Shown here piece by piece: positions 33,552 to 43,686 of a DNA stretch of 64,000 nt; within the stretch, counting starts at the first letter, position 1; every line of letters starts with the position of its first letter. This DNA comes from Crocinitomicaceae bacterium. GTDB lineage: Bacteria; Bacteroidota; Bacteroidia; Flavobacteriales_D; Crocinitomicaceae. A program made the translations under genes and the position numbers. Where the stretch lies: positions 56,859 to 120,858 of the forward strand of contig JAQXBM010000008.1 in assembly GCA_029252405.1 (NCBI GenBank), in the 5' to 3' direction. A model generated the notes under the pieces. That model saw only the letters and a list, made by a program, of their open reading frames with translations, was not told the origin of the DNA and ran no database searches.

Positions 33552-34871
33552 TCATGGTGCGTAGGCATCAACAATTGAATAGCGTTGTGATACGTGTGTG
33601 TTCAAGTCAGATACAGCACTCGAAAAATCAGCGGAAGAATTCAAATATGAATAGCCACTTGTTTCGGCATTCACCGAAGACTGAATCAAATTAGAATAGT
33701 TCGAATAAATTGCTGACATATTTGACGCATTGAAGTAATTATCAATGAAATCGCGTAAATAGGTCTTGTACTGTGCCTCATAAACAGGGTCCGCAATGAC
33801 CTTGCTCAATAGAGGCCATTGATCGCTAGCATCGCTCAAATCAATGGACAATGCACCGCCCATTTTTCCTTCTTCAAACGCTTCGTTGTTGTCCCACGGA
33901 ATCCAATTCAACTTTCCTGTGGATGGATCGTTGTACAGGTAATAATTATGTGTCATGCGCCCATAGGTATCCCAATTTTGGATCGTGAAGTTTACTGCCA
34001 TGTATTTCAAATAACCATCCATATTTAAGTACAACTCCATTGCTGTTCTCCAGCCTGCTGGGTTCGTTTGTGTTGCATTGACTGTATTATAGACCCCTAA
34101 GACATCTGAAAAATCTGTTCCGCCTGTTTTGTTCTCGAAATAACTTTCTGCATAGGTTCCATTGGCAAATGATGCTCCATCGCCATCAGGTTTGTAGCAG
34201 TTACCAGTATTTGAACCGAACTCATTTTGGATAGCGCTATCGAACACAACTTCCAAAACAGTATATAATCCAAAGTAAACAGGACCTTCGCCATAATCGA
34301 TGTAAATTTCGCAGAATACGGAGCGTGCGCAAGGAACACCAAAATCTCTGAATAAATCAGACGCTACTTTTTCGCGCATGAGCGATTTATCATTGAAATT
34401 ACTGGAAAGTGATAACTCCTCAAATCCGTAGAAATTCTGCCCTGTGATTTCGGGATAGTCATTCACAAACTCTTCAAATTTCAATCTAAAAGGAAGTTTA
34501 CCAATACCATTGGAGTTGCTCAAGCTGGAATTTCCCTTGTAGCGAATTCCGACATTGTACCAATTGATTCCGTTGTGTTCCAAGTTGCATGGAACGTAAA
34601 TCGGTGTTACATCAGAAAAGCTTCCTCCTCCCATTGAAGCGACGTATTCGTCTTTATGTTCTTGCATGATTGTCCACCACGCTTCATCGATCGTAATGTC
34701 AAATCGTTGAACGGTATTGTCGTCAAAAAAAGAGTAGTCTGGAGTGGATGCGCTGTGTGTGGCCGTTGTCCAATCTGGCAATAATTCACTTTGATTGATT
34801 GTTGTCACCTTTTTACATGAAACAAGTGAAACTGCTGCGGCTGCGATAAATAAAATCTTCGTTCTCATCAT
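33552..34871 (-). CDS. CotH-kinase-family lipoprotein
   Basis: 439 residues with a lipoprotein signal (AVSLVSCKK). The CotH motifs are present in order: VGIRYKGNSSLS, KLPFRLKFEEF, EELSLSSNFNDKSLMREK, FCEIYIDYGEGPVYFGLYT and the loop NWIPWDNNEAF, with the DNNEAF metal-site aspartate intact. Spore-coat CotH is an atypical protein kinase; secreted bacterial relatives are mostly uncharacterised. It is followed 10 nt later by a DUF2490 gene whose product is probably made with it. The usual VTC polyphosphate polymerase neighbour is absent. Confidence 0.85.
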   Translation of the reverse strand: MMRTKILFIAAAAVSLVSCKKVTTINQSELLPDWTTATHSASTPDYSFFDDNTVQRFDITIDEAWWTIMQEHKDEYVASMGGGSFSDVTPIYVPCNLEHNGINWYNVGIRYKGNSSLSNSNGIGKLPFRLKFEEFVNDYPEITGQNFYGFEELSLSSNFNDKSLMREKVASDLFRDFGVPCARSVFCEIYIDYGEGPVYFGLYTVLEVVFDSAIQNEFGSNTGNCYKPDGDGASFANGTYAESYFENKTGGTDFSDVLGVYNTVNATQTNPAGWRTAMELYLNMDGYLKYMAVNFTIQNWDTYGRMTHNYYLYNDPSTGKLNWIPWDNNEAFEEGKMGGALSIDLSDASDQWPLLSKVIADPVYEAQYKTYLRDFIDNYFNASNMSAIYSNYSNLIQSSVNAETSGYSYLNSSADFSSAVSDLNTHVSQRYSIVDAYAP

Positions 34872-34881
34872 TGTTTCAGTT

Positions 34882-35568
34882 TTATAGGTTAAACATTAAG
34901 TTGAATCCAACGATATTCGTGGATTCTGGCAATAAACTACCTAGTCCTCTTTCGAAGCGATAAAATCCTTTTAGTTCGATCAATTTGTTGAACTTGTATT
35001 TCGTGCTGACAGAAATTCGGTATTTGTTAAACGAGGAAACTGTGTATTTCCCTGATTCTCTGAAAAGTTCGTACGACACTTCAGGATCCAATTTCCAGCC
35101 TTTGATGCTGTACTTCACTCCAGCTCGCATTCGAAACGAATTCCTTAGGAAATCACCCTCTTCTCGTGAGTATCCAAGTTCATTCTTCGTTTGAAGTCGA
35201 ATTCGGTATTTGAATTTGAAGCGATCAACAGTGTGTTTGTAGTTGATGTCACCATTGAATCTGAAGTGATTATCGTAAGTGCCGTCGTCCTTATCACGAT
35301 CACCAATGAATCGAAATCCTCCTGTCAAAGAAAAGCCCTTCGCAACGTTGAAGTTCAAATCGAGGTTGGTGAAGTATTGGTCAATCTGTGTACTATTATC
35401 ATACATTCGAAGACTCTGCTCCAGGTTGATTCCGAATACTTTTGAGAAATCTTTGTTCGCTGAAATCGTCGACCAGGATTCTAAATCCCGTGTTTGAATT
35501 TCGTTTTGACCGATTGCATTACTGGATAAAAAAATCAACAGTAATATGGAAAAGTGGACTTTCATCAT
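34882..35568 (-). CDS. DUF2490 outer-membrane beta-barrel-like protein
   Basis: 228 residues with a signal peptide ending SSNAIGQ. The mature protein is a series of amphipathic strands with alternating charged and aromatic residues (FTNLDLNFNVAKGFSLTGGF, NGDINYKHTVDRFKFKYRIR) and a typical ending GFNLMFNL with a C-terminal aromatic-leucine barrel signal. It matches the DUF2490 pattern, a predicted small outer-membrane barrel of unknown role. It lies upstream of the CotH-like gene in the same operon. Confidence 0.82.
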   Translation of the reverse strand: MMKVHFSILLLIFLSSNAIGQNEIQTRDLESWSTISANKDFSKVFGINLEQSLRMYDNSTQIDQYFTNLDLNFNVAKGFSLTGGFRFIGDRDKDDGTYDNHFRFNGDINYKHTVDRFKFKYRIRLQTKNELGYSREEGDFLRNSFRMRAGVKYSIKGWKLDPEVSYELFRESGKYTVSSFNKYRISVSTKYKFNKLIELKGFYRFERGLGSLLPESTNIVGFNLMFNL

Positions 35569-35668
35569 GTTTGAGAATTTAGCGTTGAATCATTTTTGTT
35601 GCTTCACAAGAAATAAACTTGCGGTCGCATTGAGCAAACACCTAAGATACATGAATTAAAAGAAGGGT

Positions 35669-36487
35669 CTAAAAATTCTTATCCTGAAGAATTTGCGCCA
35701 TTTCAACCTGAATTGCTTTAGCCGCTTCTGCTGATTTCTCAGCAAAATCAGATTCTTGCGAAGCGTAGATGATTCCTCTTGAAGAATTAACGAGCAAACC
35801 ACAGTCTTTATTCCATCCGTAGTTGGCCACATCGGTTAGCGAACCACCTTGAGCACCTACTCCCGGCACTAAAAAGAAGTGATCTGGAACCAATTTTCGA
35901 ACCTCTCCTATTCCTTCGGCGCGCGTCGCCCCAACAACATACATCAGGTTTTCGTCTGTACCCCATTCTTGAGATTTCGTCAAGACCTTTTTGTACAATT
36001 CAACATTGTTGATGTCTGAAGTGAATTGAAAATCCAATGCTCCTTTGTTAGATGTGAGCGCTAATAAAATGACCCATTTTCCAGGAAATTCGAAGAACGG
36101 CGTCACACTATCAGAGCCCATGTAAGGAGCAATTGTCACTGAATCTGCGTTCAAGTATTCGAAAAATGTCTTCGCGTAATAGTTGGAAGTATTTCCGATA
36201 TCTCCACGTTTCGCATCAGCAATAGTGAAGATATTATCTGGAATGTAATCCAAGGTTTTTTGCAATGATTCCCATCCTTTTGGCCCGTGACATTCGTAGA
36301 ATGCGATATTGGGTTTGTAGGCTACACAGTAATCTTTTGTTGCATCAATGATTGCCTTGTTGAATTCGAATATTGGATCTTCCGTCTCCAACAAATGTGG
36401 TGGAATTTTATCCAAATCAGTATCCAATCCAACGCAAAGGAAGGATCGTTTCAATCGAATTTGTTCAATCAATTCTACTCTTGTCAT
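35669..36487 (-). CDS. pyrF: orotidine 5'-phosphate decarboxylase (type 2)
   Basis: 272 residues, the longer type 2 form. The catalytic [11 protein letters not shown] is intact and [12 protein letters not shown] marks the N-terminal substrate region. Other core motifs: KPNIAFYE and [10 protein letters not shown]. It converts OMP to UMP, the last step of de novo pyrimidine synthesis. It overlaps the prfA stop by 4 nt (ATGA) and forms a purM-prfA-pyrF operon. Confidence 0.97.
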   Translation of the reverse strand: MTRVELIEQIRLKRSFLCVGLDTDLDKIPPHLLETEDPIFEFNKAIIDATKDYCVAYKPNIAFYECHGPKGWESLQKTLDYIPDNIFTIADAKRGDIGNTSNYYAKTFFEYLNADSVTIAPYMGSDSVTPFFEFPGKWVILLALTSNKGALDFQFTSDINNVELYKKVLTKSQEWGTDENLMYVVGATRAEGIGEVRKLVPDHFFLVPGVGAQGGSLTDVANYGWNKDCGLLVNSSRGIIYASQESDFAEKSAEAAKAIQVEMAQILQDKNF

Positions 36488-37563
36488 ACTTGCTCGTTTT
36501 TCAACTTTTCGGCATTTTCCGCCATTTTCAACGCATCAATCATTTCCTGGACATCGCCATTCATGAAAGCGTCGAGCTTGTAGAGTGTTTTATTAATTCG
36601 GTGATCGGTAATTCTTCCTTGCGGATAGTTGTAAGTGCGGATTTTCGCTGATCGGTCACCAGTAGAAACCAATGACTTTCTGTGCTCAGATCGAGCGCTT
36701 TGAATTTTATCCAACTCAATTTGATACAATCGAGAACGCAGCATTGAAATCGCTTTCTCCAAGTTTTTGTGCTGAGAACGCCCATCTTGACATTCCGCAA
36801 CAACTCCTGTAGGAATGTGCGTCAATCGAATGGCAGATTCCGTTTTATTTACGTGCTGACCTCCTGCTCCAGACGCGCGGTATGTATCACGACGAACATC
36901 AGACATGTTCAAATCAAAATCTACTTCTTCCGCCTCTGGCAAAACTGCTACGGTAATCGCTGATGTATGCACACGCCCTTGAGATTCCGTTTCAGGAACA
37001 CGTTGTACACGGTGCACACCCGACTCAAACTTCAACACACCGTACGCTGCCGGTGCATCAATGTTCATTGTAATTTCTTTGTAGCCTGCCGTACCTCCGT
37101 CATTGGTATTGGTTACTTCGTACTTCCATCCTTTCTCTTTGAAGAACATCGTGTACATTCTGAAAATATCCGCAACGAAAATACACGCTTCATCTCCACC
37201 TGTACCTGCCCGCAACTCCATGATTGCCGACTTCTCGTCTTCAGGATCTTTTGGAATCAACATCATTTTGATCTCTTCTTCCATTGGTCCTCGAGCTGTC
37301 TCTAAATCGTCGATTTCCATCTTCGCCATTTCGCGCATCTCAGGATCCGTTTCTTCGGCCAATAATTCTTTGGAACTCGCTAGGTTGTCCAACAAGTCTT
37401 TGTAGCTCTTGTAAACCTTGTCGATCTCCTCCAAATCTTTGTATTCCTTGTTCAATTTGACGTAGCGCTTCATATCCGCGATGATATCGGGATCGACAAT
37501 CAAGGTACCAACCTCAATAAATCGGAAATGAATTGCTTCTAATTTTTGGAGTAAATCGTTCAT
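36484..37563 (-). CDS. prfA: peptide chain release factor 1
   Basis: 359 residues. The GGQ motif that triggers peptidyl-tRNA hydrolysis is in [18 protein letters not shown]. The recognition region for UAG/UAA is [20 protein letters not shown]. The N-terminal helical domain and the C-terminal [14 protein letters not shown] are normal. Complete and ordinary, so UAG should be an efficient stop in this organism, relevant to the interrupted lipoprotein at 422. It starts 2 nt after the purM stop. Confidence 0.97.
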   Translation of the reverse strand: MNDLLQKLEAIHFRFIEVGTLIVDPDIIADMKRYVKLNKEYKDLEEIDKVYKSYKDLLDNLASSKELLAEETDPEMREMAKMEIDDLETARGPMEEEIKMMLIPKDPEDEKSAIMELRAGTGGDEACIFVADIFRMYTMFFKEKGWKYEVTNTNDGGTAGYKEITMNIDAPAAYGVLKFESGVHRVQRVPETESQGRVHTSAITVAVLPEAEEVDFDLNMSDVRRDTYRASGAGGQHVNKTESAIRLTHIPTGVVAECQDGRSQHKNLEKAISMLRSRLYQIELDKIQSARSEHRKSLVSTGDRSAKIRTYNYPQGRITDHRINKTLYKLDAFMNGDVQEMIDALKMAENAEKLKNEQV

Positions 37564-37565
37564 GC

Positions 37566-38732
37566 TTACTTGTATATAAATTCACCGTGAGGTGATTTGA
37601 TCGTTAGTTTTTTCTCATCAGACGCTTCAACACGACCAATAATTTGTCCATTCACATTGAACTCTTCAGAAATAGCGATTACTTGCTCTGCAATTTCCTC
37701 TGGAACGTATAATTCCATTCTGTGTCCCATGTTGAAGACTTTGTACATTTCTTCCCAGCTCGTTCCAGATTCTTCTTGAATCATTTCGAATAGAGGTGGC
37801 GTCGGGAACATGTTGTCTTTGATGACGTGCACATCATTCACGAAGTGCAATACTTTCGTTTGCGCTCCACCTGAACAGTGAACCATTCCATGGATATCTG
37901 CTCTGTGCTCATCTAAAATCTTTTTGATGATTGGAGCGTATGTTCTTGTTGGTGAAAGCACCATTTGTCCTGCATCCAACGAAGTGATCGTTTCGTCCGT
38001 CAAGTTCTTCGAGCCAGAGTAGACCAAATCTGAAGGTACAGCAGGATCGAAACTCTCTGGGTATTTTTCTGCTAATGTCTTGTTGAATACATCGTGGCGG
38101 GCAGATGTCAATCCGTTACTTCCCATTCCACCGTTGTAAGAATCTTCGTAAGTAGCTCGACCGAAAGAGGCCAATCCAACGATGACATCTCCAGGTTGAA
38201 TCGTACGATTTGAAATCACATCTGAACGCTTCATTCGAGCAACAACTGTTGAATCAACAATGATTGTTCGAACCAAATCTCCAACATCAGCCGTTTCTCC
38301 ACCTGTGGAATGAATTCCAATTCCTTGGTTTCTCAATCCTTCCAATAACTCTTCTGTACCGTTAATGATTGCAGAAAGAACTTCCCCTGTAATCAGGTTT
38401 TTGTTTCTTCCGATTGTAGAGGACAACAAAATCTTATCCGTCGCTCCAACACACAAAAGATCATCGATGTTCATAATCAATGCATCTTGCGCGATTCCTT
38501 TCCAAACAGAAACATCACCTGTTTCTTTCCAGTACATGTACGCGAGTGCAGATTTCGTTCCCGCACCATCAGCGTGCATTACGATGCAGTAATCTTCATC
38601 ACCGCTCAAATAATCGGGTACGATTTTGCAAAAAGCTTGAGGGAAAAGACCTTTATCAACGTTCTTAATTGCGTTGTGAACGTCTTCTTTTCCTGCGGAA
38701 ACACCGCGTAAGTTATATCGAGTATCTGCCAT
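37566..38732 (-). CDS. purM: phosphoribosylformylglycinamidine cyclo-ligase
   Basis: 388 residues, the longer Bacteroidota form. PurM motifs are present: MHADGAGTKSALAY, NIDDLLCVGA, STGGETADVGD and HGMVHCSGGAQTK. It closes the imidazole ring of AIR in purine synthesis with ATP. First gene of the purM-prfA-pyrF operon. A TACCTTTG box lies 17-24 nt upstream of the ATG. Cytoplasmic. Confidence 0.93.
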   Translation of the reverse strand: MADTRYNLRGVSAGKEDVHNAIKNVDKGLFPQAFCKIVPDYLSGDEDYCIVMHADGAGTKSALAYMYWKETGDVSVWKGIAQDALIMNIDDLLCVGATDKILLSSTIGRNKNLITGEVLSAIINGTEELLEGLRNQGIGIHSTGGETADVGDLVRTIIVDSTVVARMKRSDVISNRTIQPGDVIVGLASFGRATYEDSYNGGMGSNGLTSARHDVFNKTLAEKYPESFDPAVPSDLVYSGSKNLTDETITSLDAGQMVLSPTRTYAPIIKKILDEHRADIHGMVHCSGGAQTKVLHFVNDVHVIKDNMFPTPPLFEMIQEESGTSWEEMYKVFNMGHRMELYVPEEIAEQVIAISEEFNVNGQIIGRVEASDEKKLTIKSPHGEFIYK

Positions 38733-38748
38733 AACAAAAAGTAAGGGG

Positions 38749-38756
38749 CAAAGGTA
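38749..38756 (-). promoter_or_regulatory. TAnnTTTG -7 box for the purM operon
   Basis: The minus strand reads TACCTTTG, about 17 nt upstream of the purM ATG at 38732. Confidence 0.65.
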
Positions 38757-38865
38757 GGGATTTTGGACGAGTTCGGGTCTGTTCGATTGTCGGATTTTTG
38801 CATAAATTCAGTGCTCACGAGTAGAAGTAAACCATGCATTTTTCCGACTCCCCTTTTATTTGATG

Positions 38866-41238
38866 CTAGCTCAAGCGCTCTGCGAAATACATATCGATAT
38901 CGCCTTTGTTCTTTGCAGGAACTTTTCCACGATATTCACAGTCGAATTTACCTACGATGCACTTGTTTGTGAATCCAGAGATATTCACTTTTCCGATTTC
39001 ACCACTTGATTCCATTCGAGCGGCCGTGTTCACTGTATCTCCCCAAATATCGTATGCGAACTTTTTAATCCCAATTACTCCTGCCACTACAGGACCAGAA
39101 TTCACACCAATCCTAACATTCCAAGGTGGATCTGTTGGTGAAAGTTCACCGTTGAATTCAGAGATGAAGTCCCGCATATCGATCGCTGCGTTTACACATC
39201 TTTCAGCGTGGTCCGTCAGGTACTCGGGAAGTCCAGACGCGAACATGTACGCATCACCAATGGTTTTGATTCGCTGAAGACCGTAATTCTCAACAATTTT
39301 ATCGAACTCTAGGAAAATTTCATCCAACTTGGCCACCAACTCAACAGCACTCAACTTTTCGGAAATCATGGTGAAACCTGAAAAATCTGTAAACCCAACG
39401 CTGATCTCTTCGTAGCTTTTCGGTTTCGAACTCCCCATTGTCTTCAACTCTTCCGCCACAGCACCTGGCAAAATATTCAATAACAATTTATCCGATTTTT
39501 CCTTCTCTTTTTCAATGACCTTCTTGCTTTCTGCAATGATGATGTTTTGTTCTTCAATCCTCTTTTTTCGCTTTCGCAGTTGACGGTAAGCGATCAAAAT
39601 ACCCAACAGTACAAGGAGGATAAAAAAGATGATGCTCGATAAGAAGCGAAGCCTGTTATTGCTTTCTTCCTGCTCGCGCAGCCTTTTTTGCTCTTGAATC
39701 TCGTTCTCTTGAGCAAGCAATTTGATCTCACGTCCTTTTTTACTCGCTTCCAGCCTTTCTCTCACCAGGGCAAGTTCCTTCAACTCAATATCTCGCTGAG
39801 CGATTCCGAGTTCATTCTCCTGATTCTGTATTCGGAACTGTTGATCCCGAATACGCAGGGCATCCAATTCTTCTTTATCCTTTAATTGCTTATTTGTCAG
39901 CTGCGAGATAACCAATTCATCCGCCTTCTCTTTCGCGAGGAATCGCTGAGCATCTGCTTCTCTCTGTGCTTCGAGGCGTTCTAGGTTCGCCATTTCAAGC
40001 TCAGAACCCGCCCAGATTCTTTGTAAGGTTTTCTCAAACTCCTCTACTTTGTATTGATCAAATAACCTTGAGCGCTCATTGATTCCTTCCTCGGTAGCAA
40101 GCGAATCGCGAATGGACAGGTACTTTTTGTAGCTATCTAAGGCAGCTTCGTATTCAAAGAGGTCTTGATGAATGAATGATTCTATCTCGTACGCTTTCGC
40201 TTTGATTTGTGCGAGTTTGTGTTTTTCCGAAAGCACTAAGGCCTCATCCACCTGTTGTTGGGCATTGAAATGATCGTCTTTACGGTAGTAGATCATCGCG
40301 ATCATGTTTAACGAAGATGCATACAACTCCCAATCATTGGCTTTTTTGTGATAACGTTGTCCGGATTGAAAACTAATGAGTGATGAATCTAAGTCCTGCT
40401 GACGCTGTAAAATGAGTCCTTTATTGAAATAAGCCTTACCAATGAGATCGGATTTATCATCGCTGGATATATTGATAACCTGATCGAATGCTGCTTTCGC
40501 CTCCGGATAATTCCCGAGGTACTTGTGCACGTATCCGATATTGTTCCACGTTACTGGGATGATGCTCTTCTCGCTTGAGCTATTGGCAATTTTCAAGAGT
40601 TCATCGTAGGATGTCAATTCTTCGGGATAAGCACCAATTGCGTGATAAATCTCCGCTTTTTCATTGAAGACTTGGATTTGTTGCTTGGCAGAAAGTCCGT
40701 CACTGTCTTGTGCCTTACGCGCACTAACAAGCGCATCGTCATAGTTCCCTGCGTCTTTCTCAGCCCTGATTTGCCAAATAAGACATTCCTTTGAAACGGA
40801 ATTCCTTTCTGACTTAAGCGCCACACCCTTTTTATAAACGTCTATCGCTTTTTCGAAAAATCGTTCTTTGAAATAGGCATTTCCCAAGTCGAGGTAGGCC
40901 TCGGCAAGTTCATCCTTCGTTCCTTTCGACTCAAGAAAATTCGTGAGCATGATTGAGTACTTCAGGCGCTCAAGTAGCTCTTCGTCCTCCGCATGGATTT
41001 GATGCAAAGCACGGTAACATTTTTCTCTTCCCTCGTCGTATGCGATTCTTTCTGCTATTCCAAGTGCTCTACGATAGTAAAAGTCTGCCGTTTCCTTATT
41101 TTCTTCCTTTTCTGCTAGATCAATGTAAAAATCGACTTGCTCAACAGATGGCGTTTCGCGAACATTACGATCGATGTTCCGCTGCGCTTGCAGGCAGAAG
41201 CTGAAAAATAAGAGCGATATGACGAGTAATCCTTTCAA
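38866..41238 (-). CDS. TPR-containing class III adenylate/guanylate cyclase
   Basis: 790 residues with a signal peptide ending CLQAQ. An N-terminal ~400-residue array of TPR helices (LAEAYLDLGNAYFKERFFEK, IPVTWNNIGYVHKYLGNYPE) faces the periplasm. A long coiled coil (~420-530) and one membrane helix near 540 follow. The C-terminal cyclase domain (~600-780) has both metal aspartates (FTDFSGFT, TIGDAYMF), the Lys/Asp pair favouring ATP (RIKTIGD and YDIWGDT) and NTAARME. So it probably makes cAMP from a periplasmic input. It begins with TTG directly after the TonB-receptor stop. The topology is predicted. Confidence 0.88.
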   Translation of the reverse strand: MKGLLVISLLFFSFCLQAQRNIDRNVRETPSVEQVDFYIDLAEKEENKETADFYYRRALGIAERIAYDEGREKCYRALHQIHAEDEELLERLKYSIMLTNFLESKGTKDELAEAYLDLGNAYFKERFFEKAIDVYKKGVALKSERNSVSKECLIWQIRAEKDAGNYDDALVSARKAQDSDGLSAKQQIQVFNEKAEIYHAIGAYPEELTSYDELLKIANSSSEKSIIPVTWNNIGYVHKYLGNYPEAKAAFDQVINISSDDKSDLIGKAYFNKGLILQRQQDLDSSLISFQSGQRYHKKANDWELYASSLNMIAMIYYRKDDHFNAQQQVDEALVLSEKHKLAQIKAKAYEIESFIHQDLFEYEAALDSYKKYLSIRDSLATEEGINERSRLFDQYKVEEFEKTLQRIWAGSELEMANLERLEAQREADAQRFLAKEKADELVISQLTNKQLKDKEELDALRIRDQQFRIQNQENELGIAQRDIELKELALVRERLEASKKGREIKLLAQENEIQEQKRLREQEESNNRLRFLSSIIFFILLVLLGILIAYRQLRKRKKRIEEQNIIIAESKKVIEKEKEKSDKLLLNILPGAVAEELKTMGSSKPKSYEEISVGFTDFSGFTMISEKLSAVELVAKLDEIFLEFDKIVENYGLQRIKTIGDAYMFASGLPEYLTDHAERCVNAAIDMRDFISEFNGELSPTDPPWNVRIGVNSGPVVAGVIGIKKFAYDIWGDTVNTAARMESSGEIGKVNISGFTNKCIVGKFDCEYRGKVPAKNKGDIDMYFAERLS

Positions 41239-43551
41239 CTAGTTCAACTTAAAGGTCAATCCAATTTTAAAATTTCGACCGTACTGCGGATTGTAGGACC
41301 AACTATCAGAAACTGTTACACTTGAGATCCCTGACTGAACCGAACCTAATAAGTTCGTCACTGTTCCAACAAAACTCAATTGTCTAAATAGCTCCTTGTG
41401 GATAGAGAGATCCAGATTGAAAAAATATTCAGTTGTTGAAGCGTATTCAATTGTCGAGTTAACTCGGAATACTTCACTCAGGTAATCACCCCAAAACTGT
41501 GTATTTACGTTTACGTTAAATCCGTAGAATTCTACTCCAAAATTTCCCTTTACAGAATGCGTTGGCATATACCTGTAACCTGGCGCCGTAACATTCGTCG
41601 ATGGCGTATTGTCTTCCTGCTCCACAATTTCAATACCCGTGGCGTATTGATAACTCAGCATTGCATTTAGTTCTACAGTTCCGAAATCTTTTTTCAGATT
41701 AAAATTAAGTAGGCCGGAATGCAGTAATGCATAAGAATCTCCATTAAAAAAAGAAAAACCCACAGTCAAATCTGGCGGCGGAGGCATCGGACCTGGCTGG
41801 GGAGGTGTATTGGCCTGTCGGAGCATTCTATTCTCCAGTTGATGGATAAAGTACGTTCCGTCAATCGAGAAAACTTCTGATGGTTTCCATTTAAATCCAA
41901 TCTCACCACCTTGCAATTTTTCGGCGTTCAAGTTGTTAACCCCTCTTTCCAAGCGAGCGCCAGAATTATTGACTTCGCTCCATAGGTTTGAGTAATTGTT
42001 ATACAGATGATAGGATCTTGGAGCGCGATAACCCGATCCGTAGAATGCTCTGAACCTCCATTTTTTGTTGAGTTTGTATGCGACCCCAACCTTTGGCGTA
42101 AAAACTACTTCTGATGAATCGCTATAAGCATTGAAATCAACCCTCGTTCCGACGATAGCATTAAACTTTCCGTTTTTGGAACGAAAGCTGTATTGTGCGA
42201 AGCCCGCCACATTGAGGGCACTGTAAAGAGGGATATAGGTTGTTGTATCCACTAAACTCGTCGCCAGCTGTGTAGCTGAGGCACCTGCAGCGGTCGATGG
42301 GTTTCCGATATTGGATGGCAGTTGAAAAGAAAGCTCATCGTATCGAACAGGATTGCCCAAGAAATCTGTGAAAGCATTCGAAACACTGTATTGACCAATT
42401 GCTCCAACCACTAAGTTCATGCGCTTATTCATCTTCAAAACACCTTGGTATTCGAATCGTGTATCTAAGGATCGAGCATATCTGAAATTTTTTCCGTTAG
42501 ACAAAAAGTTGGTAACGCCGTAATAGGAAGATTCTTCGAGTGTTCGATAATATAGCGCGGACAAAGATGCTTTGGACTGAAATCTTTTTTTCTCATCGCT
42601 ATGGTACTTCAAAAAGAAATTATTGATCTCTTCACCATAAATCAAATTTGAAACATGGTAAGAGTGAACGGTTGGGAACGATCCAATCGCACTTTGATCT
42701 TGTCGGTACATGTTCATCGCTCCAACTTCAAACCAACGAAATTTCAAATAAGCTCCAATGAATCGGCTTTCTTTTGGCAAATAGTCAATCTCAGGAAGGT
42801 TTGGATCTTCCGGTTCATTGAAAAACAATTGCTGCTGATCACTACTTAGCGAGTCAGCAATAATTCTTATTGAATCGCGAGGAATAAAAATATTCTGATC
42901 TCCTGCGCTGTAACTCGATGCAAACAATTCATAATTCAGGATATTCTTTCCTTTACCAATTTTTCCTCCGAGCGTCAAATTTATTTCACTTGCCGAGTAA
43001 TTCATCAGGTTAATATCCGCCCATGCAAAAACAGGTCGATCAACTTCTGGTAGAACAATATTTATTACGCCTGCCATTGCATCAGAACCGTATGCGGCCG
43101 CTGAAGGCCCCATTACAATTTCGATTCGCTCCGCATGTCGAACTGGTAACTGAGCAGAAATTGGCATTCCTCGGACTGCTTCAGGTTTTATGGGAATACC
43201 GTTGATCAATATTTTGGTGTGATCATTTCCGTAAAGTCCGCGCATTAAAAAGGTCTCCCCTTCCATCGCGTTCCCGGGCTGAGAAGTTCTAAATCCAGGA
43301 AGTGTTTTGAGAATATCGACTAAGGTTGTAAATCCTTTTCTTCTGATTTCATCGCCGGTGATGATGAATACCTCTTGGGACAAATCATCTGGAGATTCCG
43401 CCAATAAGTTCGCCGAAGTAATGAGTTTATTCTTTTCTAGGCCTGTGGTGTCCAAATCGTCAAAGCCAAAAATTTTGGGTAGAATGGAGTCGTTTTGAGC
43501 AAATGTCTGACTTGACAAAACAACAAATAGGCACAGTAGAAATCGATACAT
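41239..43551 (-). CDS. TonB-dependent outer-membrane receptor
   Basis: About 770 residues from the ATG at 43551, where the signal peptide MYRFLLCLFVVLSSQTFAQ begins; a GTG at 43575 is also in frame. The plug domain is clear: VFIITGDEIRRKGFTTLVDI, FLMRGLYGNDHTKILINGIP, VRHAERIEIVMGPSAAAYGS and DAMAGVINIVL. A 22-strand barrel follows, ending NFKIGLTFKLN with a terminal aromatic-type strand. There is no carboxypeptidase-like N-terminal domain and no SusD neighbour. It imports an unknown ligand. The stop directly precedes the cyclase start, so the two are one unit. Confidence 0.92.
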   Translation of the reverse strand: MYRFLLCLFVVLSSQTFAQNDSILPKIFGFDDLDTTGLEKNKLITSANLLAESPDDLSQEVFIITGDEIRRKGFTTLVDILKTLPGFRTSQPGNAMEGETFLMRGLYGNDHTKILINGIPIKPEAVRGMPISAQLPVRHAERIEIVMGPSAAAYGSDAMAGVINIVLPEVDRPVFAWADINLMNYSASEINLTLGGKIGKGKNILNYELFASSYSAGDQNIFIPRDSIRIIADSLSSDQQQLFFNEPEDPNLPEIDYLPKESRFIGAYLKFRWFEVGAMNMYRQDQSAIGSFPTVHSYHVSNLIYGEEINNFFLKYHSDEKKRFQSKASLSALYYRTLEESSYYGVTNFLSNGKNFRYARSLDTRFEYQGVLKMNKRMNLVVGAIGQYSVSNAFTDFLGNPVRYDELSFQLPSNIGNPSTAAGASATQLATSLVDTTTYIPLYSALNVAGFAQYSFRSKNGKFNAIVGTRVDFNAYSDSSEVVFTPKVGVAYKLNKKWRFRAFYGSGYRAPRSYHLYNNYSNLWSEVNNSGARLERGVNNLNAEKLQGGEIGFKWKPSEVFSIDGTYFIHQLENRMLRQANTPPQPGPMPPPPDLTVGFSFFNGDSYALLHSGLLNFNLKKDFGTVELNAMLSYQYATGIEIVEQEDNTPSTNVTAPGYRYMPTHSVKGNFGVEFYGFNVNVNTQFWGDYLSEVFRVNSTIEYASTTEYFFNLDLSIHKELFRQLSFVGTVTNLLGSVQSGISSVTVSDSWSYNPQYGRNFKIGLTFKLN

Positions 43552-43591
43552 CCCAGAGAAATTAGATAACTTCACAAAATATGGTATGAAA

Positions 43592-43599
43592 CAAAGGAA
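43592..43599 (-). promoter_or_regulatory. -7-like box for the TonB receptor gene
   Basis: The minus strand reads TTCCTTTG, one mismatch from TAnnTTTG, about 40 nt upstream of the ATG at 43551. This placement supports the shorter start. Confidence 0.4.
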
Positions 43600-43686
43600 G
43601 CAAAATCTTCAATAAGATAAGATTTCTGAGTCTTTTTCTTTCAAAGTAACACTTAACTTCTACTGAAAATTCATTTCCTTCATGCA

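Noticed and set aside
33488..33694. A 68-codon plus-strand frame overlapping the CotH 3' end.
   Set aside because: Basic, low-complexity translation with no signal or conserved motif; antisense shadow.
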